Shown here: positions 9,506-19,514 of the stretch, piece after piece
Numbering within the stretch: position 1 is the first letter of the stretch
Layout of the letters: every line of letters starts with the position of its first letter
Source: Pseudomonas sp. MTM4
GTDB lineage: Bacteria; Pseudomonadota; Gammaproteobacteria; Pseudomonadales; Pseudomonadaceae
Direction: 5' to 3'
NCBI RefSeq assembly: GCF_019355055.1
Contig: NZ_CP048411.1
Coordinates: 3,809,501 to 3,873,500 of the forward strand
DNA length: 64,000 bases
Made by a program: the position numbers and the translations under genes
Notes under the pieces: generated by a model
Seen by the model: the letters and a program-made list of their open reading frames with translations, nothing else
The model's database searches: none
What the model was told of the DNA's origin: nothing

Positions 9506-11887
9506 TCATTCCTCAGGCTTCCAGCGTTTGAGCAGCAGAGCATTGCTGACCACGCTGACGCTCGACAACGCCATCGCCGCACCCGCGACCACCGGGCTGA
9601 GAAAGCCCAGCGCGGCCAGCGGGATGCCCACCAGGTTGTAGATGAAGGCCCAGAACAGGTTTTGCTGGATTTTGCGGTAGGTGCGCCGGCTGATTTCCAG
9701 CGCCGCCGGCACCAGTCGTGGATCGCCGCGCATCAGGGTGATGCCGGCCGCGTGCATCGCCACGTCGGTGCCGCCGCCCATGGCGATGCCGACATCGGCC
9801 GCGGCCAATGCCGGCGCGTCGTTGATGCCGTCACCCACCATCGCGACCACTGCGCCGTTCTTCTTCAAGTCGGCCACCGTGGCGGCCTTGTCCGCCGGCA
9901 GCACCTCGGCATGGACGCTATCGATCTGCAATGCCTCGGCCACCACCCGAGCGCTGCCCCGGTTATCGCCAGTGATCAGGTGGCTGCGAATATGTCGCGC
10001 ATTGAGATGGGCGATGGCATCGGCGGCGCCTTCCTTGAGGCTGTCACCAAAGGCGAACAGGCCGAGCACGCGCGGTTGCGGTGCTGTTTCGATCAGCCAC
10101 GACAGGGTGCGTCCTTCGGCTTCCCAGGCCTCGGCCTTGGCGCCCAGATCGCCCGGCTGCAGGCCGCTGTCATCGAGCATGCGGCGGTTGCCCAGCGCCA
10201 GCGAACGGCCGTCAAGCTCGCCGGCGATGCCGCGACCGGTCAGCGACTGGCTGCGGCTCACGTCCGCGACCGTCAGCGCTTGCTCCGCGAAACGATCCAG
10301 TACCGCGCGCGCCAGCGGGTGCTCGCTGCCGCGTTGCAGTGCACCTGCCTGTCGCAGCAGCTCGGATTCATCGCCGTCGATGGCGTGCAGATGGACAATC
10401 CGCGGCTCGCCCGACGTCAGGGTGCCGGTCTTGTCGAAGGCCACCGCCGTAACGGCGTGGGCGACTTCCAGCGCCTCGGCGTCCTTGATCAGAATACCGT
10501 GGCGCGCCGCCACGCCCGTGCCGGCCATGATCGCCGCCGGCGTTGCCAATCCGAGGGCGCAAGGGCAGGCGATCACCAGCACGGCGACGGCATTGATCAG
10601 CGCAACCTCTGCCGAAGCACCAGCCAACAGCCAGCCGGCGAGGGTGCCCAGCGCAATGATCAGCACGGCCGGCACGAACACCTGGCTGACTTTGTCCACC
10701 AGCTTCTGGATCGGTGCCTTGGCGGCCTGGGCATCTTCGACCAGGCGGATGATGCGTGCCAGGACAGTCTCGCCGCCGAGCGCCGTGGTGCGTACCAGCA
10801 ACCGGCCTTCGCCATTGATCGCACCGCCGGTGATGCGAGCGCCGGGGGCTTTGCCGACGGGCAGACTCTCACCGCTGATCAAGGCTTCGTCGGCCTGACT
10901 TTCGCCTTCCACCACCTCGCCATCGACCGGGAAGCGCTCACCGGGCTTGACCAGCACCAGGTCATCCAGCCGCAGCGCGGTGATGGCGACGTCTTCTTCG
11001 CGGCCATCGATGACCCGTACCGCACGATCCGGCCGAAGCGCCTCCAATGCCCGGATGGCCGCGCTGGTCTGGCGCTTGGCGCGGCTTTCCAGGTATTTGC
11101 CCAGCAGCACCAGGGCGATGACCACAGCCGAGGCTTCGAAGTAGAGATGCGGCATCTGCCCCGCCGGCGCTGCCCACCATTGATAGAGGCTCAGGCCATA
11201 ACCGGCGCTGGTGCCGATCGCCACGAGCAGGTCCATGTTGCCCGAGCCGGCGCGCACGGCCTTCCAGCCGGCGACATAGAAACGAGCGCCGAGAATGAAT
11301 TGCACGGGCGTGGCGAGCAGGAACTGCATCCACGGCGGCAGCATCCAGTGCAGGCCGAACGGCTCGCCCAGCATCGGGACTACTAAGGGCGCGGCCAGCA
11401 GCAGCGCGGCGATCACGGCGAGGCGTTCACGCAACAGGCGACTCTTGCCATCTTCGGTGTTCGCCTGTGCGGTATTGGCGGCCCGAGCCTGGTACCCCGC
11501 GGCCTCGACGGCCTGTATCAGTACCGCTGGATCGGCCGTGCCAAGCACCTCGACGCGGGCACGCTCGCTGGCCAGGTTTACCGAGGCGCTGCTTACGCCG
11601 GGTAGTTTGAGCAGGGCGCGTTCGACGCGACCGACGCAACTGGCGCAAGTCATGCCCTCCACGGCGAGTTCCAGCGTGCTCACCGGCACGCCATAGCCGG
11701 CTTTTTCCACGGCCCGGATCAGCTCGGCGGCGTTGCCTTCGGTGGCGTCGACACGGACCTGTTCGGCGGCCAGGTTCACGGCTGCGCTTTGCACACCGGG
11801 TACTTTCAGCAATGCGCGTTCGACTCGCCCGGCACAGCTGGCGCATGTCATGCCGCTGATGGGCAGGGTGAAGATTGAGCTGGTCAT
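9506..11887 (-). CDS. copA: Cu(I)-exporting P1B-type ATPase CopA
   Basis: Inner-membrane pump of 793 residues exporting Cu(I) to the periplasm. Two N-terminal heavy-metal-associated domains are each marked by GMTCASC (near residues 12 and 80). These are followed by the membrane bundle, the TGE-type loop ([11 protein letters not shown]), the CPC metal site ([13 protein letters not shown]), the phosphorylation motif DKTGTLTSG and the hinge [16 protein letters not shown]. Its promoter carries a CueR operator and it is divergent from copZ. This is a complete copper efflux module; Cu(I) rather than another metal is supported by CPC and by CueR. Confidence 0.96.
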   Translation of the reverse strand: MTSSIFTLPISGMTCASCAGRVERALLKVPGVQSAAVNLAAEQVRVDATEGNAAELIRAVEKAGYGVPVSTLELAVEGMTCASCVGRVERALLKLPGVSSASVNLASERARVEVLGTADPAVLIQAVEAAGYQARAANTAQANTEDGKSRLLRERLAVIAALLLAAPLVVPMLGEPFGLHWMLPPWMQFLLATPVQFILGARFYVAGWKAVRAGSGNMDLLVAIGTSAGYGLSLYQWWAAPAGQMPHLYFEASAVVIALVLLGKYLESRAKRQTSAAIRALEALRPDRAVRVIDGREEDVAITALRLDDLVLVKPGERFPVDGEVVEGESQADEALISGESLPVGKAPGARITGGAINGEGRLLVRTTALGGETVLARIIRLVEDAQAAKAPIQKLVDKVSQVFVPAVLIIALGTLAGWLLAGASAEVALINAVAVLVIACPCALGLATPAAIMAGTGVAARHGILIKDAEALEVAHAVTAVAFDKTGTLTSGEPRIVHLHAIDGDESELLRQAGALQRGSEHPLARAVLDRFAEQALTVADVSRSQSLTGRGIAGELDGRSLALGNRRMLDDSGLQPGDLGAKAEAWEAEGRTLSWLIETAPQPRVLGLFAFGDSLKEGAADAIAHLNARHIRSHLITGDNRGSARVVAEALQIDSVHAEVLPADKAATVADLKKNGAVVAMVGDGINDAPALAAADVGIAMGGGTDVAMHAAGITLMRGDPRLVPAALEISRRTYRKIQQNLFWAFIYNLVGIPLAALGFLSPVVAGAAMALSSVSVVSNALLLKRWKPEE

Positions 11888-11921
11888 GGTTCGCTCCCCG
11901 AGTGGTCTGTCGCCAGCATCT

Positions 11922-11947
11922 TCAACCTTTACCTTATGGAAAGGTCA
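11922..11947 (-). promoter_or_regulatory. CueR-type promoter/operator of copA
   Basis: Read on the minus strand: TTGACC, a 19-bp spacer containing the dyad CCTTTCC...AAAGG, then a weak -10 (GAAGAT). The overlong spacer spanned by an inverted repeat is diagnostic of MerR-family metal promoters, and CueR is encoded two genes away. Confidence 0.85.
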
Positions 11948-11972
11948 AGACCAGTGACGTCGCAGCGAAGGT

Positions 11973-12005
11973 TTGACCTTCCCTATATGGCAAGGTTGAT
12001 CATGC
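11973..12005 (+). promoter_or_regulatory. CueR-type promoter/operator of copZ
   Basis: TTGACC, then a 19-bp spacer containing CCTTCC-N-GCAAGG, then GATCAT as weak -10, leading to copZ 40 nt further on. It mirrors the copA promoter about 30 bp away, so CueR should drive both directions. Confidence 0.85.
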
Positions 12006-12044
12006 TCACCGAACAGCATGCCCACGAACAGAGGAGACTTATCT

Positions 12045-12236
12045 ATGCAGACGTTCAACGTACAGGGTATGACCTGCGCCCATTGCGAGCGCGCCGTGAC
12101 CAACGCGATTCAGGCGCTCGACGCACAGGCCCGGGTCCGGATCGATCGCCAGAGCGGGGTGGTGGAGGTCGAAGGTGACCTGAGCGAATCGGCGATCCGC
12201 GAGGCCGTCGAGCAGGAGGGTTATCAGGTCGGGTAA
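12045..12236 (+). CDS. copZ: Copper chaperone, single HMA domain (CopZ-like)
   Basis: Small cytosolic copper carrier of 63 residues consisting of one heavy-metal-associated ferredoxin-like domain with the metal site GMTCAHC near residue 9. ATG 12045 follows GAGGAGAC; a longer frame from 12018 is not needed. It is transcribed divergently from copA under its own CueR-type promoter and presumably hands Cu(I) to the CopA N-terminal domains. A strong terminator follows. Confidence 0.93.
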   Translation: MQTFNVQGMTCAHCERAVTNAIQALDAQARVRIDRQSGVVEVEGDLSESAIREAVEQEGYQVG

Positions 12237-12250
12237 CCGTCACGGCAGCG

Positions 12251-12286
12251 GGCGCGCCATTCCAGGACGGCGCGCCTCAGTTTTTT
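12251..12286 (+). terminator. Rho-independent terminator of copZ
   Basis: Perfect GGCGCGCC / GGCGCGCC stem with a 10-nt loop followed by TCAG and six T. Its downstream part overlaps the stop codon of the convergent tetR-family gene. Confidence 0.9.
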
Positions 12287-12909
12287 GTCTGGGCACGGTC
12301 CCAATCGCGCACCAGTCCTCGGAATATCGGATCGATCAGCGCCGGGCCGTCGGACTCGGGGTCGAACAAATCAGGATCGCGCGTCCAGTCGCTGAACAGG
12401 CCGACGATCAATGCATGGAGCGTGCGTGCGGCAAGCCGCGGCGTGATGCCCGGATACAGTGCGTCGGCGGCGTGCTCGAACAGCTTTTCGCAAAGATCGA
12501 TGAACATATTGATGAACGCCTGATGGCGCTCTTCGGCTTCGCGCAGCTCCTCGGTGAACTCGCAGCGATGCAACAGGATGGTCATCACGCGGCGTTTCTG
12601 CTCGTCACGACCCAGCGCACCGAGACCCTCGATGCAGAGTTCGCGTAGTACCTGCAAAGGCTGCTGTTGCGTGCAGCTGCAGAGCCGTTCGGTCATTTGT
12701 TCCGGCGGCAGCCGCACCTGATTCAGCATTTCGTGAAACAGATGAGCCTTGTTCTGGAAATGCCAGTACACCGCGCCGCGAGTAACGCCAGCGTCGCGAG
12801 CGATCTGATCGAGGCTGGTGTGCGCCACACCCTTGTCCAGAAACAACCGCTCGGCCGAGGCGAGCAGGGCGATACGGGTTTTTTCGGCGTCTTCTTTGGT
12901 TCTTCGCAT
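12277..12909 (-). CDS. TetR-family repressor, TtgR/AcrR-like
   Basis: Drug-responsive repressor of 210 residues. The N-terminal helix-turn-helix (SLDQIARDAGVTRGAVYWHF) and the opening MRRTKEDAEKTR closely resemble TtgR/AcrR/MexL repressors of multidrug pumps; the C-terminal half is the helical ligand/dimer domain. It is divergent from a Bcr/CflA exporter, and the shared intergenic region holds a sequence very like the TtgR operator. In other pseudomonads such regulators flank RND pumps; here the neighbour is a major-facilitator pump, so the target is inferred to be that gene and itself. Confidence 0.88.
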   Translation of the reverse strand: MRRTKEDAEKTRIALLASAERLFLDKGVAHTSLDQIARDAGVTRGAVYWHFQNKAHLFHEMLNQVRLPPEQMTERLCSCTQQQPLQVLRELCIEGLGALGRDEQKRRVMTILLHRCEFTEELREAEERHQAFINMFIDLCEKLFEHAADALYPGITPRLAARTLHALIVGLFSDWTRDPDLFDPESDGPALIDPIFRGLVRDWDRAQTKN

Positions 12910-12998
12910 GTCTGCACTACGGCAGCGTTGAGGCTGCGTTAGGGTCCTGAAGGCGGATGGTGCTGAGTTGATTGCTCAATTCTCTGCAACGTTGGCTG

Positions 12999-13022
12999 TT
13001 TACAAACGTCCCTGTATGTAAC
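12999..13022. promoter_or_regulatory. TtgR-like operator
   Basis: The half-sites TTTACAAAC and GTATGTAA, separated by six bases, match the layout of the ttgABC operator of P. putida as I remember it. It lies between the divergent repressor and exporter genes. A second partial half-site (TGTAAACG) follows at about 13039. Confidence 0.65.
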
Positions 13023-13111
13023 AGCATCTTACCGTTCCTGTAAACGTTCGAAATCAGCCACGACCCGTTCTGCGCTGGCGAACCGGCATTCCCATTCTGC
13101 GAGTTTCCTTG

Positions 13112-14302
13112 ATGCCCCTCCCGCTTCTCCTGATTCTGGGTGCCCTCAGCGCCTTTGGCCCGCTGGCCATCGACTTCTACCTGCCCGCGTTTCCGGCCAT
13201 AGCGCGAGCATTCTCTACCGATGTCGAACATGTGCAATTGTCCCTGGCGGCTTATTTCATCGGCCTCGCGGTCGGCCAGTTGATCTACGGGCCGCTGGCT
13301 GATCGTTACGGGCGACGCTGGCCGCTGCTGATCGGCGTGACGCTGTTTACCCTGGCCTCGTTGGCGTGCTCGTTCGCACCGACGCTGGACTGGCTGATCG
13401 CCGCACGCGTGGTCCAGGCGCTCGGCGGTTGTGCCGGAATCGTGGTGACACGCGCGGTGGTGCGCGACAGCTGCGATCCTGTTCAGGGCGCCAAGGTGTT
13501 CTCCCAGCTGATGCTGGTGATGGGCGTGGCGCCGATCCTTGCGCCGCTGGCCGGCGGGCTGCTGATGAATGTGTTTGGCTGGCAATCGATCTTCGTCGCG
13601 CTGACGATTTTCAGCGCACTGTGCGGTCTCGCAGTTGCCCTGCGGTTGCCTGAAACGCTCCCGGCCGATGCACCGAAACACCCGCTCGGCGGCACGCTGG
13701 GGCGTTATCTCGGGCTCTTCCGTGATCGCGAGTTCATCGCCTTCGCGCTCTGTGGCGGCGTGTCGATGGCAGGCATGTTTGCCTACATCGCCGGTTCCCC
13801 GTTCATATTCATCGAGCTATACGGCATCCCCGCCGAGCACTACGGTTGGCTGTTCGGCTGTAACGCAGCAGGGTTCATTGTGATATCGCAGGTCAATGCG
13901 CGATTGTTGCGGCTTCGCGGTCCGGGGTTCTGGTTGCGGCGTTTCGTCTGGTTCTATTTCGCATGCGGCGCCACGCTGCTGGTGATTGCCTGGAGCCAGC
14001 CGGCGTCGCTCTGGCCGTTGCTGATCCCACTGTTCATCGGATTGGGAAGCCTTGGCAGCATCCTGCCGAATGCGACCGCATGCGCGATGGCGGGCCAGGG
14101 CCAGCAGGCGGGGCTGGCCTCCGCACTGATGGGGAGCCTGCAATTCGGGGTCGCGGCTGGCGCATCGGCGGCGGTCGGCGCGCTGCACAACGGCACGGCG
14201 GTGCCCATGGCGTTGGTGATTACGGTCTGCGCGCTGATGGCTGCGTGTCTGGCCTGGTACACCGGTCAGCAAACGAATGCGTCGCGGGCGCCATCCTCCT
14301 GA
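13112..14302 (+). CDS. Bcr/CflA-family multidrug exporter (MFS)
   Basis: Twelve-helix proton-coupled drug exporter of the inner membrane, 396 residues. Family marks include the early FGPLAIDFYLPAFP block in the first helix and the MFS loop GPLADRYGRRWPLL after the second. ATG 13112 is used instead of an upstream in-frame TTG. Divergent from a TtgR-like repressor with an operator between them, so expression is probably induced by the repressor's ligands. Substrate cannot be told from sequence. Confidence 0.9.
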   Translation: MPLPLLLILGALSAFGPLAIDFYLPAFPAIARAFSTDVEHVQLSLAAYFIGLAVGQLIYGPLADRYGRRWPLLIGVTLFTLASLACSFAPTLDWLIAARVVQALGGCAGIVVTRAVVRDSCDPVQGAKVFSQLMLVMGVAPILAPLAGGLLMNVFGWQSIFVALTIFSALCGLAVALRLPETLPADAPKHPLGGTLGRYLGLFRDREFIAFALCGGVSMAGMFAYIAGSPFIFIELYGIPAEHYGWLFGCNAAGFIVISQVNARLLRLRGPGFWLRRFVWFYFACGATLLVIAWSQPASLWPLLIPLFIGLGSLGSILPNATACAMAGQGQQAGLASALMGSLQFGVAAGASAAVGALHNGTAVPMALVITVCALMAACLAWYTGQQTNASRAPSS

Positions 14303-14332
14303 GGACGCCGCCCGGGTTGCGGCGTGATTGGC

Positions 14333-15346
14333 TCAAAACCCTTCGAGCACGATCTTGCCCTTGGCCTTGCCGCTTTCGATGAAAGCATGAGCGCGGCGCA
14401 GGTTTTCGGCGTTTATCGCGCCGTAGTGCTCACCCAGGGTGGTCTTAAGCACACCGCTGTCGATCAGCTCAGCGACGCGGTTGAGCAAATGGTGCTGCGC
14501 AATCATGTCGGGCGTCTGGTAGAGCGAACGGGTGTACATGAACTCCCAATGCAGCGAAAGGCTCTTGCGCTTGAGCAGGCTGATGTCGAGGCTCGCCGGG
14601 TCATCGATCAGGGCCAGACGACCTTGTGGCTGCAACGCCTCGACGATCTGCGGCAAGTGCAGGTCGGTGTGGGTCAGGCTGGCGACGTGTGTGACGTTGC
14701 TGATGCCCTGACGCAGGAGTTCTGCGGCCAGCGGCTGGCTGTGATCGATCACTTCATGGGCGCCGAGCTCGCGAGCCCAGGCCTGAGTATCGCTGCGCGA
14801 GGCGCTGCCGATCACCTGCAGTCCGGTCAGCTGTCGCGCCAGCTGCGTGAGGATGGAACCGACACCGCCTGCGGCGCCGACGATGAGCAGACGCTGGCCC
14901 CGGTCCTCCTTGCCTTCGCTGACCTGCAAGCGTTCGAACAGCAGCTCCCATGCGGTTATCGAGGTCAGCGGTAGCGCCGCAGCTGCAGCGAAATCGAGGC
15001 TGGCCGGTTTGCGGCCAACGATGCGTTCATCAACCAGATGCAGCTCGCTATTGGCCCCTGGCCGATCCAGCGCCCCGGCGTAGAAGACCTCATCGCCGGG
15101 CTTGAACAGGCTGACCTCGCTACCTACCGCACGCACCACGCCAGCCGCGTCCCAGCCGAGCACTTGCTGCTGGCCGTCTGCCGGCTGGACGCGCATGCGA
15201 ATCTTGGTATCCACGGGGTTTACCGAGATGGCGCGCACTTCCACCAGCAGATCGCGCGGGCCTGGCGTTGGATCATGCTGTTCTATATCGAGCAATGAGC
15301 GCGGATCGCCGATGGGTAGCGACTGTTGGTAGCCGATGGCTTTCAT
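14333..15346 (-). CDS. Zinc-independent quinone oxidoreductase-like alcohol dehydrogenase (MDR)
   Basis: NAD(P)H-dependent medium-chain dehydrogenase/reductase of 337 residues. It has the N-terminal GroES-like domain (NPVDTKIRMR) and a Rossmann domain with the nucleotide loop GAAGGVGSILTQLA; the catalytic-zinc cysteine ligands are absent, so it fits the QOR/ZADH subgroup that reduces quinones or enones. It is divergent from a LysR-family gene with 105 nt between them, the usual arrangement in which the regulator controls the reductase. Physiological substrate unknown. Confidence 0.88.
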   Translation of the reverse strand: MKAIGYQQSLPIGDPRSLLDIEQHDPTPGPRDLLVEVRAISVNPVDTKIRMRVQPADGQQQVLGWDAAGVVRAVGSEVSLFKPGDEVFYAGALDRPGANSELHLVDERIVGRKPASLDFAAAAALPLTSITAWELLFERLQVSEGKEDRGQRLLIVGAAGGVGSILTQLARQLTGLQVIGSASRSDTQAWARELGAHEVIDHSQPLAAELLRQGISNVTHVASLTHTDLHLPQIVEALQPQGRLALIDDPASLDISLLKRKSLSLHWEFMYTRSLYQTPDMIAQHHLLNRVAELIDSGVLKTTLGEHYGAINAENLRRAHAFIESGKAKGKIVLEGF

Positions 15347-15451
15347 GGTGGTCTCCTCGGGGATAGAAAGCGGAATGCCGTCATGTTCGGCTTTCGCGCC
15401 ACGAAGAAAAACAGCATATTCCGCAGAGGCTCTTTCAACGGATTATTGAAA

Positions 15452-16369
15452 ATGCTGCGTGCCGATGACCTCCACGTGTTTGTTCTGACCGCCCAACTGG
15501 GAAGCCTGTCTGCCGCAGCTCGGCGGCTGGAGCTGTCGCCTGCCGTGGCAAGCATGGCCCTCAAGCGGCTTGAAGCGGAGCTGGGCTGTCGGTTGCTGGC
15601 GCGTTCGACCCGTAGCCTGAGGCTGACAGGTGAAGGCGAGCTGTATCTGCCTCATGCGCGCTCGGCCTTGCAGAGCCTTGTCGACGGGCAGCAACTGCTG
15701 GCGGGAGGGAAGGCGACCATCAGTGGGACGCTGCAGCTATCGGCTCCGTCGGACTTCGGCCGCAATGTGCTCTTGCCTTGGTTGGATGAATTTCAGGTGG
15801 TGCATCCGCGCTTGGGCCTTCGATTATTACTGGCTGATCGCAATGCCGATCTGTTTCGACAGCCGGTCGATATCGCGTTGCGCTACGGCCAGCCGGAGGA
15901 CTCCAGTCTGGTAGCGCTGCCCGTGGCGACCGCTAATCGCCGCGTGCTCTGCGCCGCGCCTGACTACCTTGCCACACGTGGGGCGCCGCGCTCGCTGGCC
16001 GAGCTCACTGACCACAACTGCCTGCGCTTCATGCTGGCGGGGCGGGTTCACGAGCGCTGGTGCTTTTACGACGGTCGACGTGAACTGGAGCAGATCGTGA
16101 GTGGTGATCGCATCAGTGACGATGCCGATGTGGTGCGGCGCTGGGCGTTGGCAGGACGGGGATTGGTATATAAATCGTGGCTGGACGTTGCCCAGGATGT
16201 GCAGGCGGGACGTCTATTGGTGCTGTTGCCGGAGCTGCTGGGCGAGCCGGCGCCGCTGAACCTGATCTGTGCTCATCGCGCTCATCTGGGCGAAGTGGTA
16301 CGGCTGTTGCGCGAACATCTCGTCGACCGATGCCGGCTACTGCTCCAGCAGGCACCGTTCGCGCATTGA
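15452..16369 (+). CDS. LysR-family transcriptional regulator
   Basis: DNA-binding regulator of 305 residues with an N-terminal winged helix-turn-helix (DLHVFVLTAQLGSLSAAARR) and a periplasmic-binding-like effector domain. The long frame begins at 15326, but the family start is MLRADDLHVF at ATG 15452. It is divergent from the quinone-oxidoreductase-like gene and likely regulates it. Effector unknown. Confidence 0.9.
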   Translation: MLRADDLHVFVLTAQLGSLSAAARRLELSPAVASMALKRLEAELGCRLLARSTRSLRLTGEGELYLPHARSALQSLVDGQQLLAGGKATISGTLQLSAPSDFGRNVLLPWLDEFQVVHPRLGLRLLLADRNADLFRQPVDIALRYGQPEDSSLVALPVATANRRVLCAAPDYLATRGAPRSLAELTDHNCLRFMLAGRVHERWCFYDGRRELEQIVSGDRISDDADVVRRWALAGRGLVYKSWLDVAQDVQAGRLLVLLPELLGEPAPLNLICAHRAHLGEVVRLLREHLVDRCRLLLQQAPFAH

Positions 16370-16399
16370 TGCGGGTTGCGCTTGGCGACCCGCTGGTTA

Positions 16400-17854
<1,455 letters not shown>

Positions 17855-18151
17855 TTAGTTTTGTGGAGTCGGCTCGGTTGTTGGAGCCGGTACGCTGGGC
17901 TCGACGGGCTCACCCATATCCGGCTCGTCGTCTGCGGGCATGTTGACGTCGACGTCAGGCACCGTGATGGTCTTTTCCTTGGTACCAACATCTACATCCG
18001 GCGCATCCACATCGTATTCGGGCATGTTGCCGCCTTCGACCTCTACGTCCGGCAGCGACCCTTCTTCGGTTTTTTCTACATCGCAACCGGCGAGGCCTAA
18101 GGAGGCGAGCAGCACGGCGCCTGGGATGACCCACTTGTAATTGCTTTTCAT
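17855..18151 (-). CDS. Small acidic lipoprotein of unknown function
   Basis: 98-residue predicted lipoprotein: signal peptide with lipobox LAGC at residues 20-23, then a low-complexity acidic tail rich in DVEV/DVDV and Pro repeats and no folded-domain signature. The mature part is almost entirely Asp, Glu, Val and Pro, so it is likely disordered at the envelope surface. Monocistronic with a strong terminator. I recognise no family. Confidence 0.8.
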   Translation of the reverse strand: MKSNYKWVIPGAVLLASLGLAGCDVEKTEEGSLPDVEVEGGNMPEYDVDAPDVDVGTKEKTITVPDVDVNMPADDEPDMGEPVEPSVPAPTTEPTPQN

Positions 18152-18307
18152 TGGTTGACTCCTCTATCGCAACGGGAATGCGTGCTTCGGCACTTCCACG
18201 ACCACGACATTGGTGGGACAAAGCGCGCAGCTGAACGGTTGACCCAACACAGTGCCGTTGTAATAGCGACTTCCCGTGTTGCTTGCAGTTCCCACGGGGA
18301 CGGACAG

Positions 18308-18898
18308 TCAGGCGTCCAGCAGGCGCAGTTCGCTGCGACCACGGCTGATGTCCGCGAGCGTTTGCTGCAGCCTTGACCACTGCTCGGGCGGTAACGCCAG
18401 CACCAGTTCGGCACCCTCTGCGTCGAACGTTTCGCTTTCGATCAAAGTGTCGTATTCGCCCAGGCGCGCCTTGAACAAGGCCAGCTCGGCAAAGCGGCAA
18501 TGACAGCCGTAGCGCTCGCGTCTGACCAACTCGACAAGCACGCCCGCCTGCAGACACTTCGCGGCAGAGCCGCCATAGGCGCGGGCCAGGCCGCCGGTGC
18601 CGAGCTGAATGCCACCGAACCAGCGGATCACGACCACCACGACCCGATCGCAGTCCTGACCTTCGATCGCAGTCAGCATGGGCCGGCCTGCCGTTCCGCC
18701 GGGCTCGCCGTCATCGCTGAACCGATACTGACTGCCGATCTTCCACGCCCAGCAATTGTGTGTCGCGGTGGCATCGCTGACCGCCTGAATGAACGCCTGG
18801 GCTTCTTCCGGGCTGGATACCGGAGCGGCCATGGCGAGAAAGCGGCTCTTGCGAATGGTTTCCTGAAACTCACAAGGCGCTGCGAGGGTGAACGTCAT
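18308..18898 (-). CDS. YigZ/IMPACT-family protein
   Basis: 196-residue member of the UPF0029/YigZ family, conserved cytosolic proteins related to eukaryotic IMPACT; biochemical role not firmly known. The N-terminal IMPACT domain is recognisable by SRFLAMAAPV, FSDDGEPGGTAGRPML and VVVIRWFGGIQLGTGGLARAY, followed by a ferredoxin-like C-terminal domain. ATG 18898 is the family start; the frame extends further to 18967 without support. Confidence 0.9.
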   Translation of the reverse strand: MTFTLAAPCEFQETIRKSRFLAMAAPVSSPEEAQAFIQAVSDATATHNCWAWKIGSQYRFSDDGEPGGTAGRPMLTAIEGQDCDRVVVVVIRWFGGIQLGTGGLARAYGGSAAKCLQAGVLVELVRRERYGCHCRFAELALFKARLGEYDTLIESETFDAEGAELVLALPPEQWSRLQQTLADISRGRSELRLLDA

Positions 18899-19080
18899 CG
18901 GCGTGTTTGCGTAGTGGAGTAGGCGGGCATTGTACCGGCGCCCGAGGCCGTGCTGCGCTGAACACACAGATACCGCTCAGTGGATCAGGCTGAACTTAAG
19001 ACGCCCGCGTTCCCCAAACGAAATACAGGTGTCGTCGGGATGGCGACCTACCCAGCAGCGACTTACCGAGGAGAACAGCG

Positions 19081-19410
19081 ATGCTCAATTCCAAGTATCA
19101 GGCATGTATCCAGGCATGCTCCAACTGCGCACTTGTCTGCGAAAACTGCGCGGCGTCCTGCCTGCGCGAGGAAGACGTAAAGATGATGGCCGGCTGCATC
19201 ACGCTGGACCGCGACTGCGCCGATCTCTGCGCGCTTGCCGCCGTCCTGATGACTCGTGATAGCGCCTTGGCCAAGGAAATGTGCCGGATCTGCGCACAAG
19301 CCTGCCGCGCCTGTGCCGAAGAATGCGCCAAGCACCAGGCGGACCACTGCCGGGCATGCGCCGATGCTTGCCGCAAGTGCGCCGAGGAGTGCGAGAAGAT
19401 GACGGCCTGA
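19081..19410 (+). CDS. Four-helix-bundle copper-storage protein (Csp3-like, DUF326)
   Basis: 109-residue cysteine-rich protein with 19 cysteines arranged as CxxxC/CxxC along predicted helices (for example CIQACSNCALVCENC and CRICAQACRACAEEC). This matches cytosolic Csp proteins, whose four-helix bundles bind many Cu(I) ions inside the core. No signal peptide, so it should be the cytosolic Csp3 type. ATG follows GAGGAG. It lies about 7 kb from copA/copZ/cueR but no CueR operator was seen near it. Family assignment is strong; metal capacity is inferred. Confidence 0.9.
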   Translation: MLNSKYQACIQACSNCALVCENCAASCLREEDVKMMAGCITLDRDCADLCALAAVLMTRDSALAKEMCRICAQACRACAEECAKHQADHCRACADACRKCAEECEKMTA

Positions 19411-19514
19411 CGGTGGTCGAGCTGGCCGCCGCGGCGCAGGCCAATGCCACGTAGCGATGAAGCCGCCGAACCAATACCGCTACGTGCGCCGCTGAGTCGG
19501 CGGTCCGGCTGGTC

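Noticed and set aside
9437..11386. 649-codon open frame on the plus strand opposite copA
   Set aside because: Exact antisense shadow of a GC-rich P-type ATPase; the composition (Arg/His/Gln-rich, no domain) and lack of an SD argue against a gene. The same holds for long antisense frames at 3219-4097, 5152-6204, 7056-8468, 40028-40921, 41230-42288, 43841-45151 (upstream of 44299), 51983-53143 and 61365-62297.
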